From the NCBI GenBank assembly GCA_019671005.1, contig CM033715.1:10230001-10294000 (forward strand): a DNA stretch of 64,000 nucleotides. Reading direction: 5' to 3'. The position numbers were made by a program, and so were the translations under genes. The notes under the pieces are model-generated. The model saw only the letters and a list, made by a program, of their open reading frames with translations. It made no database searches and was not told the origin of the DNA. The stretch is from Hibiscus mutabilis (lineage: Eukaryota > Streptophyta > Magnoliopsida > Malvales > Malvaceae). Each line of letters begins with the position of its first letter. The stretch's first letter is position 1. This document shows positions 1 to 11,199 of the stretch, in pieces.

Positions 1-344
1 CTTGCATATCATGGCATATCATCTTAGGACTTTTATTTATGCACCTATCTATGTTATTTCCTTTTGGACCTATGTTTTGATTATATTTTTTTGAATTATG
101 TTTTTAGGTTTTGAGATTGGATGTTTTGATGCTTTGAACTTTTATGCTTTAAGTACTTAATGAAATTATGTTGTTTACTTAAATCTTGCTTATTCTATCA
201 TACATGTATCATTGATTTTGATCTAACAAAAAGGGGGAGAAGAGTATAAGCTAATTTTTTTAACATATCTTAAACTAAGGGGGAGTACTTTTTAAAACCA
301 CTTAAAATTTTACTTTGGTTTTGTTATATCAAAAAGGGGGAGAT
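1..344 (+). mobile_element. 3' end of a Sirevirus-like Copia element, internal region
   Basis: This AT-rich stretch has no open coding sequence. It carries three polypurine-tract-like G-runs: AAAAAGGGGGAGAAG near 228, AAGGGGGAGTA near 279, and AAAAAGGGGGAGAT at 331-344 directly before the LTR. Multiple polypurine tracts before the 3' LTR are a known hallmark of Sireviruses (Copia). The rest of the element lies off the left edge, so coding capacity cannot be judged. Class assignment rests on these tracts and the LTR structure only. Confidence 0.6.
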
Positions 345-1620
345 TGTAAAACCTAAGTTTGATTTTGATATAACAAATTGTTTTAAGAACTAAGTTGCAA
401 AGTAAATAAATTTTTAAATACTCAAAAGTCTCGCAATTGACAAGTATATCTTTAGTCTCAAATTGTTTTAAAGTCAAAACTTAAACCCCATCAAATTTTC
501 TAAGTGTTTCAAAGCCAAACTTAACAAAATTGCCCATGCGTATCAATACACCCCTTGGTGTTTCGATACAGATTGAAATTATTTAGCCACTAGACAATTT
601 TGTTTCGATACGGTCTCTTCCGTTTCGATACAGGTGTTTCGATACGGTTTCCTCCGTTTCGATACGGCCTTCATCTGGGCTTGAGATTTTCATAGGTGTT
701 TCGATAAGGCTTCAATCATATCGATACGGGGTTGAAATTTTTCAAAACCAACAATTAATTTTATAACCGTTACTTGTCAGTTATTGGGAATCAGCAATTT
801 TAAAAGACGTTGAACCCATACCAATACGCCCCTTGGGTGTTTCAATATGGATATCGACAGTATCCCAAGTGAGAAAAAAGGTATCGATACAGCCCTTGCC
901 GTTTTGATACACCCCTTCATAGCGTACCGATACGCCTTCTCGCGTATCAATACCTCCCTTTATTACTCTGCAACGGCTCTTTCTATTTTGAGACAGGTAT
1001 CAAAATGGGCTTACGCGTACCGATACGAGTAGTTGCATAAGTGCATTTATGGTGGGAAGAAGGTAGCCCAACGGCTCTATTTATGATGTCAACCACCTAA
1101 ACGTCTAAAAATCAATGAAAAGGTATAAAAGCAAGCCTCTGAAGCTACAACACCAACTAATGATCAAGTGAAAAGTAATCAAGCAAAAATCCAACCTCAT
1201 TGAGCCAAATAGAGTCAAATTCTTGTAACCCAATTTGTTTTTCTTCATTGTATCATCTTGTAATCAAATTGGGGATTGATAGCACTTGTAATTGGGCAAT
1301 ATTCTATCTTGTGAGAGATTCTTGTTAATTGCCAAAACATTCCTTGTAATTGAGTGGTCCTTGATTAAGCTTTGGGGTAGAAAGCTTAATCGTTTGTAAG
1401 GTTTCCTCCTAATCCGAGAAAAGGGGAAGAATTCAATATTGAATTGGTTGAAAATCTTTAGTGAGAGCTAAGGTAGTGGATGTATAGCTTGTTCTAAGCT
1501 TGAACCACTATAAATTGTCTTGTCTTAATTTTTTTTCATTATTTATTTCACTCCCTTAAAAATTAAAAAGCCATTTCACCCCCTTCTTGGCCATTTCACC
1601 GTTGTTTGATCATCTCAACA
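345..1620 (+). mobile_element. 3' LTR of the Sirevirus-like element
   Basis: The LTR begins TGTAAAACC right after the polypurine tract and ends CATCTCAACA, giving TG...CA termini and a length of about 1.28 kb. A TATA box (TATAAAAG) lies at 1124-1131. Upstream of it, 535-1030 holds about 16 degenerate copies of a TTTCGATACGG / TATCGATAC motif. Such repetitive palindromic motifs before the core promoter are known in Sirevirus LTRs. The small ORF readable at 847-1032 lies in this repeat and is not a gene. The partner LTR and target duplication are outside the window. Confidence 0.65.
1124..1131 (+). promoter_or_regulatory. TATA box of the LTR promoter
   Basis: TATAAAAG lies about 780 bp into the LTR, just after the CGATAC repeat cluster. 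This is where a U3/R promoter is expected. No transcription start can be read directly. Confidence 0.45.
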
Positions 1621-1930
1621 AGTGTTTTTCTATATAATTTTCAAAAAATTTTATTCATTTAATTTAGCCTAAAATTTATGCAATACATAACTTACTCAAT
1701 ATGTTCTTTCTAAATAATTTACTCAATTTGTTAAGCGATGAATATTAATATTTAATCTTTAGTAAATCAAAATCCCATTGAGAATATAAACTTTTAAGTG
1801 TTCATTTATATTGGTGTTATCGGTATTAAATTGCCATGTGCTCACTTAGCAGTTAGCATGCATTTTTATGTAAATTAAATATTTTATATTAAATTGTGGC
1901 TAGTGTCATCGATGAATGTGAAATGATAAC
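1621..1930. other. AT-rich spacer, nothing recognised
   Basis: No open frame of coding quality, RNA gene or clear repeat boundary was seen between the LTR and the LINE tail. Confidence 0.5.
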
Positions 1931-1936
1931 ATTACA

Positions 1937-2110
1937 ATTTTTTTTTTTGAAAATAAACCCGGTGAGATAGCTTTATTCAAAAGAAGGGAATATACAAAGC
2001 AATAATAGGAAAAGAACTGAAAAAAAAACAAGGACAAAATAACAAACACCCAAAAATCGAACAAAAAGGAAAGTAAAGGAACTTAAAACGACACTTTTCT
2101 CTGGCAAACA
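1937..2110 (-). mobile_element. LINE 3' tail fragment
   Basis: Read on the minus strand, the segment has an AATAAAGC signal, a short tail ending in CCGGGTTTATTTTC, and then an A-run (the T-run at 1938-1949 on the plus strand). This is the usual end of a 5'-truncated plant LINE copy. No coding part is left and the upstream boundary is uncertain. Confidence 0.35.
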
Positions 2111-2469
2111 AATATTAGATAAGATTTTATTAGAATAAATAATCATGAACTATTCTCCAATATATAATAGAAAATATTTTTTTTAATTTCATACTATTAG
2201 CTTAAATAATAAACCAAATCTTTGACCGAATTCTAATAAAAATCTATAAAAAAAAATAATAGTATTTCATTTGAATTGCAGACAAATTAAATTATTGAAA
2301 AAGTGGGTCCCACACCGATAGAAAATAATAATAAAGAAATTACGGATATTGCTGGACCAATGGAGATTAAACAACCATGCAACCTAGCACCATTAATTTT
2401 GTGAATCTACATATTTTATTTTATCCACACTAAAAGGAAATGTGAAAATAATTGCAAAAAAAGAGCTAA

Positions 2470-2765
2470 TTTAGCAATTATTATATGGAAAAAATTTGAT
2501 ATATAGACCATATAAATTTTAGTTTACACGGTTTTTTTAATTTTAGGGGTTAAGGTTTTAGTTTAAAGTTTAGGGGTTTAGGTTGTAGGGTTTAGAATTT
2601 AAGGTTAGTGTTTAGAATTTAGGGTGTAGGGTGTAAGGTTTAGAGTTTAGTTTTTTAGGATTAAGTTAGGAATTTAGAATTTAAATTCTTATAGTATAAA
2701 TACGCATACTTGTGTAAAATTAATTTTAAACAGACTGTATATTAAAATTTTACTCTTATTATAAA
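2470..2765. mobile_element. MITE-like element with telomere-like core, copy 1
   Basis: Degenerate TTTAGGG-type repeats at 2535-2665 are flanked by decayed termini (AAATTTGATATATAG on the left; TATATTAAAATTTTACTC on the right, roughly its reverse complement). The right shoulder contains TACGCATACTTGTGTAAAA, which recurs almost unchanged in the copy near 10.5 kb and inverted near 32.7 kb. That makes this one member of a dispersed family rather than a true interstitial telomere. Confidence 0.5.
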
Positions 2766-5083
2766 GCTAGTCGGCTAAAAACGGCGTCACTTTGCTCGAA
2801 GTTGATGCACATTTTGTTAATGTCAGATTTCTTAATTCGTTTAATCCTCATCAAGACAGCGCAGTATTTAATTCTAAATTATAAAACAATGTATATTATA
2901 ATATGTAATCCGTACATGATTCCATTTAAATAATAATTATTATACTGTAGTGGCGATTAACGTGACTTTGTTTGTGTTTAAAAAACTCCAAACTTTGCGG
3001 GGCAATCATGCATTATTTTTTATCTATATGGGATATGCCTCTATATTCGGGCATCTAATATAATATAATTGGGATTTTAATATTATGGATTGCATGATAA
3101 TCATAAAATACTAAGTCATTTCTTCTTCATCTCACCTTCTGATGAAAAAATTGGATCCAATTGGAGTATGATTTTTGAATTTATAACCCTTTTGGATTTT
3201 TTTTCTTCAACTATATAATAAAAATTATATAATAATCTCAATAGATTTATTTTACAAAAAAAATAAACATATTATATAATAATCTACATAAATATCATTT
3301 TGCGATTGTTTGTCGATATATCTAGATTTATTTTACGAAGCAGTTTATAAGTTTACTTTAGTTTATTCGTCACTCCTTCCACATCTCTAAAGCATCTAGA
3401 CGGATACAGACAAAAGAATAATGTTAACGATTATTAGATAATTATAGATGATAGATATCAGATTCAAAAAAACGCTTCGACGTGTTGTACCTTCTTACAT
3501 TGTATAAATGATATTAAATTCTCTTCATGTTTATTTTTGATTTGAGTCTCACTCTATGTAAATTTGTCCCACATTATTTTAATTTAAATTCAAATAAATT
3601 ATTATTAGTTCAGTCGTATCTTAAAATGGTTAATTATGATTATAAAATAGTTATTTGGCTACTGTATTATTTATAATGGTAATTGTGACCTATTGTACTA
3701 GTCGTGTCTGCAATGGTGTTTTGAAATGATTTTTCCTTGATAACGTGGGAAAGATGAGATGAATGTGGACGTGCCATTGTCTAGATTCATTCTGGCTATG
3801 TAGCCTACTAGAAGACCGAATACCTTACAAAAGTTTATTTATTAGAAACATAAAAAAGTATTAAAATAACTTTAAAAACAATTAAAAATCGAAAATATTA
3901 GTTGTAAAGTGGATTTATTAACTTAAAATTAACATGAAATCACTTAATAAAATTGCAAATATGAACGAATCAAAGCCTTAGAAATATAACACATAATTGT
4001 CATGATGCTAGAAATAATTTCATTCCCATACCTTAGTTTGTATAATACTATTGGTTTTACTTCTTTGTCAGAAAAAAATACTATTGGTTTTAGTTGAGCA
4101 GAAAGAAAAGTATAGCAGCACTTCCACTGCTTTAGATTTTGTGAAAAGTGCAATGAACAATTGCGAGAAAGCTTTCTTAATCACTGCAAGTTTATTTGGC
4201 ATGTCACTTATTCAAGGGGATAATGTATATGTGTGATTTTTTTAGAAAAATATTTTAACGTAATTACATGGTAGTATAGTAGTATACATTCTTTACTCTT
4301 AATCTTTTAAAAACACACGCGTGTAAACTACATTGTCCATACTCAAGTTACATAGGAAGAACAACGTCATCCTTTATCACTAAAACCACTTAGTGAGTTC
4401 GTATGTCGGTGTTTCTTAGTTCTTTCAAGGAATGGAATTGAACCTTATTTTATATATATATATATGATTAATAGTTACATATAGTTTGTTGGTTTCATTT
4501 CTCTAAAATTTTGCCTTTAGCCATGGAGTTAGTTAAGAAATGTACATGATAAGCAGCCGGGGTGATTCAAAGACTTAAGAGGTCCTCTGTAATATATTAA
4601 AATGAGGCTTTTAATTTATAATATAAAAAATATGTTTTTTTAATAAAGTTTCTTTAATATAAGAATGTTATAGTACTCTCTTGAGCGACATAACAACGAT
4701 TTACAAACATCTAAAAGTCTAGTATTTTCACTTAAAAATGTTCTTCTTGCATATTTTGAAGCAAAATATCAACTTATTTTAAAAATATCAACATATTTTG
4801 AATAGCAACAATATGGCAATATTCTTCACGGACAAGAACATAATCAAACTCTATCTACAACTAAAAACAAGAATATAAATTCCTTTATTTACAAAAAAAA
4901 AAAAACTGCTTACAAAACATCATATTCTAAAACCAAAACAAAATTACAAACAATACTTTTTTTTTTTGAAAGAATACAAACAATACTTAAAAAAAGAATT
5001 ATCTGTTTTTTTTCAAGCAAGGAAAAAACCTAATTAAGAAGAAACCCAAGAAAAGGAACCGAAGGAGCCGCAAAAGAGCGACC
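2766..5083. other. AT-rich intergenic region
   Basis: About 2.3 kb with only short frames of low-complexity composition, including the overlapping opposite-strand ORFs around 3944-4236. A short TA run lies near 4451. T-rich and A-rich runs near 4895-4995 may be decayed retroposon tails. No gene supported. Confidence 0.5.
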
Positions 5084-5218
5084 TCACATCAGCGTTACGG
5101 CGTAGCGGTTACTATCAGTTTGGTGAGTGACAATCCAAATTGCTTCAGCCACAATAACCACGAACTCCATCACTAATTTCACCACCGCCACGCATATCTC
5201 CCATCTCTGCCACACCAT
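5084..5218 (-). CDS. candidate small ORF, 44 aa, unknown
   Basis: I do not recognise this. The reading frame starts at ATG 5218 and ends at TGA 5084-5086. The peptide begins MVWQRWEICVAVVKLVMEF and is hydrophobic in the middle, with a polar tail. Base composition is clearly less AT-rich than the flanks, and the frame stays open upstream to about 5335, where it runs into the Mutator-type element inserted at 5307. If it was once an exon or a small-protein gene, its 5' side has been separated by that insertion. It could equally be a chance frame in a gene relic. Confidence 0.25.
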   Translation of the reverse strand: MVWQRWEICVAVVKLVMEFVVIVAEAIWIVTHQTDSNRYAVTLM

Positions 5219-5297
5219 TGTCGTAAAGCTCTTATTCGAGGGGTCCCAGTTCCGATTTTTAGCGTCTCGGTTTATAACAAGGAAGAAAATTATTGTA

Positions 5298-5306
5298 TAA
5301 ACTAAA
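5298..5306. repeat. 9-bp target-site duplication (left)
   Basis: TAAACTAAA, identical to 6972-6980 on the other side of the foldback element. Confidence 0.8.
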
Positions 5307-6971
5307 GGTTTAATGCACTTTTTGCCCCTTAACATTTGCTACTCTTTTTAATTTGGTACCTAAAGTTTTTTAGGGCTTTTGTGCCCCTAAAGTTTGTAAC
5401 GTTTTCCGTTTTGCCCATTCTGTTATCTTTGCCGTTAAATTTTTTTCAGCTAATAATATCGTGTCATGCCATCTCCTCTTTGACTAAGTCTATCCGCCTG
5501 GTTTTATTTAAAGAGTAAATGACATGTCAAGTCTGTCATGTTTGTTTCTTGTTCAATTTAATCACTAAAAAGTCTATTTTTACCTAAATTTGACCCCTAT
5601 TTGTTTCTAATTTTTATAATTTAGTCAAATATTTGTTATTATTAATAATATTATTTTATTTAAATGTTAATATATAATAAAAATAAATTAAACTAAATAT
5701 TTTAATATTAATTCAGTAATTTTTTAGATAAATTAAATTACCTAAAATTGATCTCAACAATTACTTATTCAAATTATATTCTTTTTGAGCAAAATTTGAA
5801 CTATATTCTTTTTAGCAAAATTTGAATTATATTCGAATTATATCATTTTTGTGAAAAAATCGAATTATATTCAAATCATATCGCAATTATCTTCGGATAT
5901 TGCTAAATTTGAATTATATTTTTTGAGCAAAATTCGAATTATATTTGAATCATATTTCAATTATATTAGAATTATTAATTCAAATTTTGTTAAAGTCAAA
6001 TTATATTTTTAGTAAAATTTGAATATAATTGGAATATGATTCAAATATAATGTGAATATGATTTGAATATAATACGAACATGATTTGAATATAATACGAA
6101 TATGATTCGAATATAATTTGAATATGATTCGAATATAATACGAACTTGATTCGAATATAATACGATTATGATTCGAAAATAATTTGAATTTTTCTCAAAA
6201 AAATATATTTCGAATATAGCAAAATTCGAATATAATTGGAATATGATTCAAATATAATACGAACATGATTTGAATATAAAGCAAATATAATTCCAATATA
6301 ATATGAACATGATTCGAATATAAGATAAATAAGATTCGAATATAATTTGAATTTTGCTCAAAAAATATATTTTGAATATAGCAAAATTTGAATTAATAAT
6401 TCAAATATAGTTGGAATATGATTTGAATATAATTTATTTTTTCTCAAAAAAGAATACAATTCGAATTTTGCTAAAAATAATATAATTCAAATTGTGCTAA
6501 AAAATAATATAATCTGAATAAGTAATTGTTGGCGGTTAATTTTAGGTAATTTAATTATCTAAAAATTACTAATTTAATATTAAAATATTTAATTTTATTT
6601 TATTAAATATTAATATTTAAATAAAATAATAATATTAATAATAACAAATATTGAACTAAATTATAAAATTTAGAAACAAAGAGGGGTCAATTTTCAGTAA
6701 AAGTATACTTTTCAGTGACTAAATTGAACAAAAAATAAACCTGATAGTCTTGACATGTCATTTACCCTTTAAATAAAACCAGGTGAGTTGACTTAGTCAG
6801 AGAGGATATAACGTGGCGCGATGTTATTGACTAGAAAAAATTTAACGGCAAGGATAATGGAATGGGGCAAAATGAGTAACGGTGCAAATGTTAGGGGCAC
6901 AAGAACCTAAAAAATTTAGGTACCAAATTAAGAAAAGTGGTAAACTTAGGGGACAAAAAATGCATTAAGCC
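5307..6971. mobile_element. Mutator-type foldback element (non-autonomous)
   Basis: A 1,665-bp element with long inverted arms of roughly 0.5-0.7 kb. The left end is GGTTTAATGCACTTTTTG and the right end is the reverse complement of GGCTTAATGCATTTTTTG. A perfect 9-bp duplication TAAACTAAA flanks it at 5298-5306 and 6972-6980, the length expected for Mutator-like transposition. The arms also match in the middle: TTGACATGTCATTT near 6750 pairs with its inverted counterpart near 5515. The interior (about 5790-6440) is a run of diverged units resembling ATTCGAATATAATNYGAA. No transposase is present. Confidence 0.85.
5790..6440. repeat. degenerate short tandem repeats inside the foldback
   Basis: Dozens of diverged units built on GAATATAAT and GAATATGATT, many containing a TTCGAA core. 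They form the loop and inner stem of the foldback. The composition itself is near-palindromic. Confidence 0.7.
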
Positions 6972-7079
6972 TAAACTAAAAGGATTGTAGATAATTTGCA
7001 TCAAAAAGGGATAATATGGCCCTTTGGAACACCCAAAGGTCGTTTTTGTCTTTTCGTTAATCATGATTTTTTTTGTTGT

Positions 7080-7525
7080 TTTTTCGGTTCCTAAGGTTTT
7101 GTTCTTCCTAATCTGAATCGACATATGTCGTGCACTTAATTTTGGTGGTTGAATCTCCTGGTAGAAACTTTTTGCATACACAAAGTTTCGAATTCCATAC
7201 TTGCTTAAGCAATATTAAACTGCTTACCACTTAGATCAAGTCATAGGTTCGTTAATTATGTCTTTAAATTTTGATTATCTCAAAATCAAGTTTTAATTTG
7301 TTCGCCTGCTTTGAAGTTTGATTCCTTAGTGCCACCTGGATTGAAACATTTACCACATTTTTTTTGTTGCCCTTTCGGTTTTCATGGCTTCGTTCTAACT
7401 AATTCAGACCGATTCGTTTTGTATACCTGACTTTGGTGGTGAGTGTTCCAACAAAAAAATTTTGCATACACAACGCTTCGAACTCGAGACTTGCTTAAGC
7501 AATATCAAGCTGCTTACCATTTGTA
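7080..7525 (+). repeat. diverged direct repeat, about 150 bp twice
   Basis: The segment 7080-7235 is repeated, diverged, at 7368-7525. Both end with TTGCATACACAA, then CTTGCTTAAGCAATAT and CTGCTTACCA. A third, weaker relative appears at about 20930-21065. It is probably a decayed dispersed repeat. No coding capacity. Confidence 0.5.
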
Positions 7526-7782
7526 CGAATCTGTTGGTACATTTACCACGTTTTAAATAATGATTATAAAGGTCTTCATATTATTTGACAGTTGAGAAAT
7601 TAGTTTAGAGACTCTTTTCACTCTGTTATTTATAGTTTCATTTAGTTAAACTTATTTATTTTGTTATTTTTTCTTCATGCTATCAATTCACTAAAAATTT
7701 ATTTCAAGTATTCACCATCTCAGTGAAACGAAATGAAAACAAAAATAAGATTTATCCTTAAAAATATGAAATAAAAGAAAAA

Positions 7783-8237
7783 GGCATAACGCTGAAAAAG
7801 CCCCCAACATTTGACTAAATAATAATTTTGGTCTTTTTTTTTGAAGTAATTTAGCCTTCAACGTTTCATTTTGGGTCAAAAATAGTCCTCTGTTAATGAA
7901 AATTGTTAGTCAACTGACGATAAACAGCTTGAAATGACTTGACAAAATGACACATTAGAAGAAAAAATATTTTATAGAATTTTATAAGATTATTTTTTGA
8001 CTGATGTATCATTATGTAAAGTCAGTATTTGTCTATATGACATTGCTATTGCGGCACTGTCATATAGGTTTGTCACGTCATTTCAAGCCATTTTATCGTT
8101 AGTTGACTAACGGTTTTCATCCGTAGATGGCCATTTTGACTCAAAATGAAACGTTAAGGATTAAATTGCTTCAAAAAAAGAATATGAGCCAAAATGACTA
8201 TTCAATCAAATATAAAGTGCATTTTTGGTATTATGCC
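7783..8237. mobile_element. Mutator-type MITE, 455 bp
   Basis: Inverted arms of about 200 bp start GGCATAA on the left and end TTATGCC on the right. Inside, ACGTTTCATTTTG is mirrored by CAAAATGAAACGTT, and GTTAGTCAACTGACG by GTTAGTTGACTAACG. The flanks AAAGAAAAA (7774-7782) and AAGGAAAAA (8238-8246) match in 8 of 9 positions, consistent with a decayed 9-bp duplication. No coding sequence. Confidence 0.7.
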
Positions 8238-8339
8238 AAGGAAAAATATGTACTAGCTTTTATTTTTCAGGATCATAGATGACGTAGTGAGAAGTTCATA
8301 TAATATGTTTCCACTACTACAATAAACTTAAAATAAAAG

Positions 8340-8450
8340 ATCCATTAATTGGTCGAGTGGTTAAAGATGCTTATGTTGTCTCACCTTGTATGAGTTCAAG
8401 TTTCGACATTTACATTATAATACCTCTATTTAATATATAAAAGTTAAACT
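8340..8450 (+). mobile_element. tRNA-derived SINE-like repeat
   Basis: TTGGTCGAGTGGTTAA resembles an RNA polymerase III A box. About 45 nt later GAGTTCAAGTTTCGAC resembles a B box. The rest cannot fold as a functional tRNA by eye and an AT-rich body follows. A SINE is more likely than a tRNA gene. Confidence 0.4.
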
Positions 8451-8522
8451 TAAAATAAGTTTGGTAAGGCACAAATATATATAAAAATATTATCAAATTA
8501 GAATAGTTTTTATATGAGTAAG

Positions 8523-8690
8523 TAGATTTGGTCGATTGGCAAAGCCGTTCATCTTTGTTCCCTCATATTCCCTTAGGTTATGGGTCTAAGACCCAGTAGG
8601 AGCACATCTCTCCCTTTCCCTAGAGTCCTCATTCCCCTCCCCTCTAAGTAGGATTAGAATTAGAATTAAGATTTGTCAAAAGAATAGTTT
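8523..8690 (+). mobile_element. SINE-like repeat, family shared with 23.1 kb
   Basis: TTGGTCGATTGGCAAAGCCG is followed by a B-box-like TATGGGTCTAAGACCCAG, a CT-rich body and an end AATTAAGATTTGTC. The copy at about 23085-23215 has the same order (TTTGGTCGTTTCGTCAAGC, GAGTCATGAGTTTTAAACTC, AAATTTAAGATTTG), so both come from one family. Confidence 0.45.
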
Positions 8691-8792
8691 ATATATGAAA
8701 AAAGTAGGGGTGTTCATTATTCGGTTAAAATCAAATGAACCGATTAAAATTGATATTATTAACTTTTTTCGGGCGGAGAATAGCTAAAAAAG

Positions 8793-10251
8793 GGTAAACT
8801 ACACAGATGACCACCTAACTATAGGGTTGGTGTCAATTTGACCACTATACTTTTAATTTTGGCAATTTTACCACATAATTATTTAATTGGTTCCAATCAA
8901 GCCACTAACCGTTAAAGAAAACGGAGAGGCTGACGTAGATGTTAAATAAAACTGATATAATTACACATTTGTTCCCCGTTATTTATACAATTTATCAATT
9001 TGGTCTTAATTTTAATTTAATAAAATAAATTAATTATTCAATTAAGTGGTGACATCACATGATTGGAGAAGGAAAAATAGAAGCAACAAAATTGGGAGTG
9101 GGTCGGGATTCACCTAATGGAAGAAGCATGTGATTGCCACTGGGCCAAGCTTATTTTTGTGATATAAAGTACAACATTTAATATATGTTTTAGATGGTTG
9201 TTAATGCTGGAAAAAGTGAGGAAATGTGGTTTTAGGGAACTCGAACATGACATACTTATGATGCATAAAAACATATAACCGAATTAAATAAATCTAATAA
9301 TTAAACTAAAGTTAGCAATATTATATATATATATATATTAAATTATAGTTAGTGCACTTTGTTCGTGAGTTTGGATTTGCTAAATAAATTTAATATAATT
9401 CTAAAATTTTGATTTTATAATATAATTATATATATGTAATAATTTAATTAAATTTTTTTAATAAATATTAAAATTATTAATTAAGTTAAAAAATCAATTC
9501 AATAATACGTGAAATTATAAAAATAAATATAGAAATAAAAATATATATTAAATTAATCTAAAAATACAAAAACTTTAAAATTATTTTTATATTAAAAAAC
9601 CAAAAATTTAAAATTATATTAAATTTATTTAGCGAATCCAAACTCACGAACATAATATAATTTTGAATTATGTTCGTAAGCTTAGATTCGCTAAATGAAT
9701 TTATATAATTTTAAATTTTTATTTAAAATTGTGTACTGGCTATAATTTAAAATATATACAAAATATTGTGAACTTTAATTTAATTATTAGATTTATTTAA
9801 TTGGGTTAGATATTTTTATGCATCATAAGTATGTCATGTTCGAGTTTCCTAAAACCAAATTTCCTCCCTTTTTCAGGCATTAACAATCATTTAACACATA
9901 TATTATATGTTGTACTTCATATCACAAAAATAAGCTTGGCTCAGTGGTAAGCACACGCTTATTCAACCAGGGGAGTCCTGGTTAGAATCTTCCTAATCCC
10001 AATTTCGTTCTTCCAACTAATCAGGTAACACGTGTCATCACCTGATTGGAGGAGGAAAATAAATTAATTAAAATTAAATATAAATATAAATAAAGTCCTC
10101 CAATAAGGTGGTAAGCCTCTCCATTTTTTTAACGGTTGGTGGCTTGATTGGAATCAATTAAATAGTTATATGGTAAAATTGCCAAAATCGAAAATATAGT
10201 GGTCAAATTGACACCAATCTCATAATTAAGTGGTCATCTATATAGTTTACC
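8793..10251. mobile_element. large foldback element, about 1.46 kb
   Basis: Two arms of about 0.5 kb face each other: 8793-9330 begins GGTAAACTACACAGATGACC and 9760-10251 ends with its inverted partner GGTCATCTATATAGTTTACC. Matching landmarks include CATGACATACTTATGATGCA / TGCATCATAAGTATGTCATG and the AAGCTTGGCTCAGTGGTAAGC box present inverted in both arms. A second inverted pair around 9355 and 9640 makes the inner stem. Flanks are A-rich (CTAAAAAAG / TTAAAAAAA), so the target duplication is uncertain. No coding sequence. Confidence 0.75.
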
Positions 10252-10324
10252 TTAAAAAAATTAAAGTTCGATTATTGATCAATTTGGTTCGGAACCAATT
10301 AATTAACTGAACTGAACCAATTAA

Positions 10325-10556
10325 TTAAATGGTCATCTATTTAGTTTTAGGGGTTAGGGTTTTAGTTTAGGGTTTAAAGTTTAGGGGTTTAGGTTGTAGG
10401 GTTTAGAATTTAAGGTTAGTGTTTAGATTTTAGGGTGTATGGTTTAGTCTTTTAGGGTTAGGTTAAGAATTTAAAAATTAGGTTTTTATAGCGTAAATAC
10501 GCATGCTTGTGTAAAATTAATTTTACACAGCATATGTATCAAAGTTTTACCTATTA
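10325..10556. mobile_element. MITE-like element with telomere-like core, copy 2
   Basis: The TTTAGGG-rich core at 10340-10465 closely parallels copy 1. It is followed by TAAATACGCATGCTTGTG, then an end containing TGTATCAAAGTTTTAC, the reverse complement of the family terminus AAACTTTGATACA. The left terminus is lost. Confidence 0.5.
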
Positions 10557-11199
10557 TTAAATACTACATTAAATATATTACAGATGCCAAGTCCAGACCC
10601 ATTATAATTTTAAGACCCAATTTCTAACCCATATAAAAAAATGCCCAAACCAAACGTCTAACAAAACTAAGTAAACCCTAAAGATTTTTTTTTTTTTACA
10701 GTTTTTCTAATCTTTCAGCCGTAGGTGACCGAGTCTGAGTGACTATTCGCCGAATCACCACCAGAGTTAAAAGCCTTCAACACTTCACCGGAGCTTCACG
10801 TGAGTCATTTTTTTTTTATGAAGGTTGGTTATTTGGTTTTAGATTGTATCCTATCGCAAAGAGCCAACATTTATTTTTTTTAAAAAATTATTTGCAAAGG
10901 AAGAACTCTGTTTTAGGCTTAATTAGAATGAGCATATGTAAGTTTAAAATTTATATGCAACTAAAAAATTAGTAACACAAATTTCAATTAATTTAAAAAC
11001 TGACTGAATTAGTTAAAATTTATACGATTCAGTTAATGTTTTTAAAAAAATCAGTTTGGTTAATTATTAAAGAATAAAATATTTCGGTTAATTCGATTCT
11101 CCCTCGTTTAACACCCCTAGGGAAAAGTTTCTCCAAGTCAGAGTTGCACAGAGTTTTCACGTGCCTTCAAGTAACAAACAAAAGGAACCTCTCTCTCAG

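Larger units (their letters stand above)
8705..11120. mobile_element. possible outer element enclosing the nested repeats
   Basis: GGGGTGTTCATTATTCGGTT at about 8706 and the inverted-looking CGTTTAACACCCCTAGGG at about 11105 resemble the two ends of a TTCGGTT-rich non-autonomous element. The foldback (8793-10251) and telomere-like MITE (10325-10556) sit between them, as if nested. The 10690-10810 segment inside is less AT-rich and may be host sequence, so the single-element reading is only tentative. Confidence 0.25.

Noticed and set aside
847..1032. 61-aa plus-strand frame
   Set aside because: Lies wholly in the LTR's CGATAC repeat cluster. No domain; a repeat by-product.
2530..2670. True interstitial telomere array
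   Set aside because: The TTTAGGG units are degenerate and the block recurs with shared ends and shoulder elsewhere, so a mobile-element family explains it better.
6891..7181. 96-aa minus-strand ORF
   Set aside because: Starts in unique DNA and ends in the foldback arm. No domain, and composition follows the repeat.
8340..8400. Functional tRNA gene
   Set aside because: A- and B-box-like motifs are present, but no cloverleaf or anticodon arm can be drawn by eye. SINE-like repeat preferred.
9934..9990. tRNA gene at AAGCTTGGCTCAGTGG
   Set aside because: Present inverted in both arms of a foldback element and lacking a full tRNA fold.
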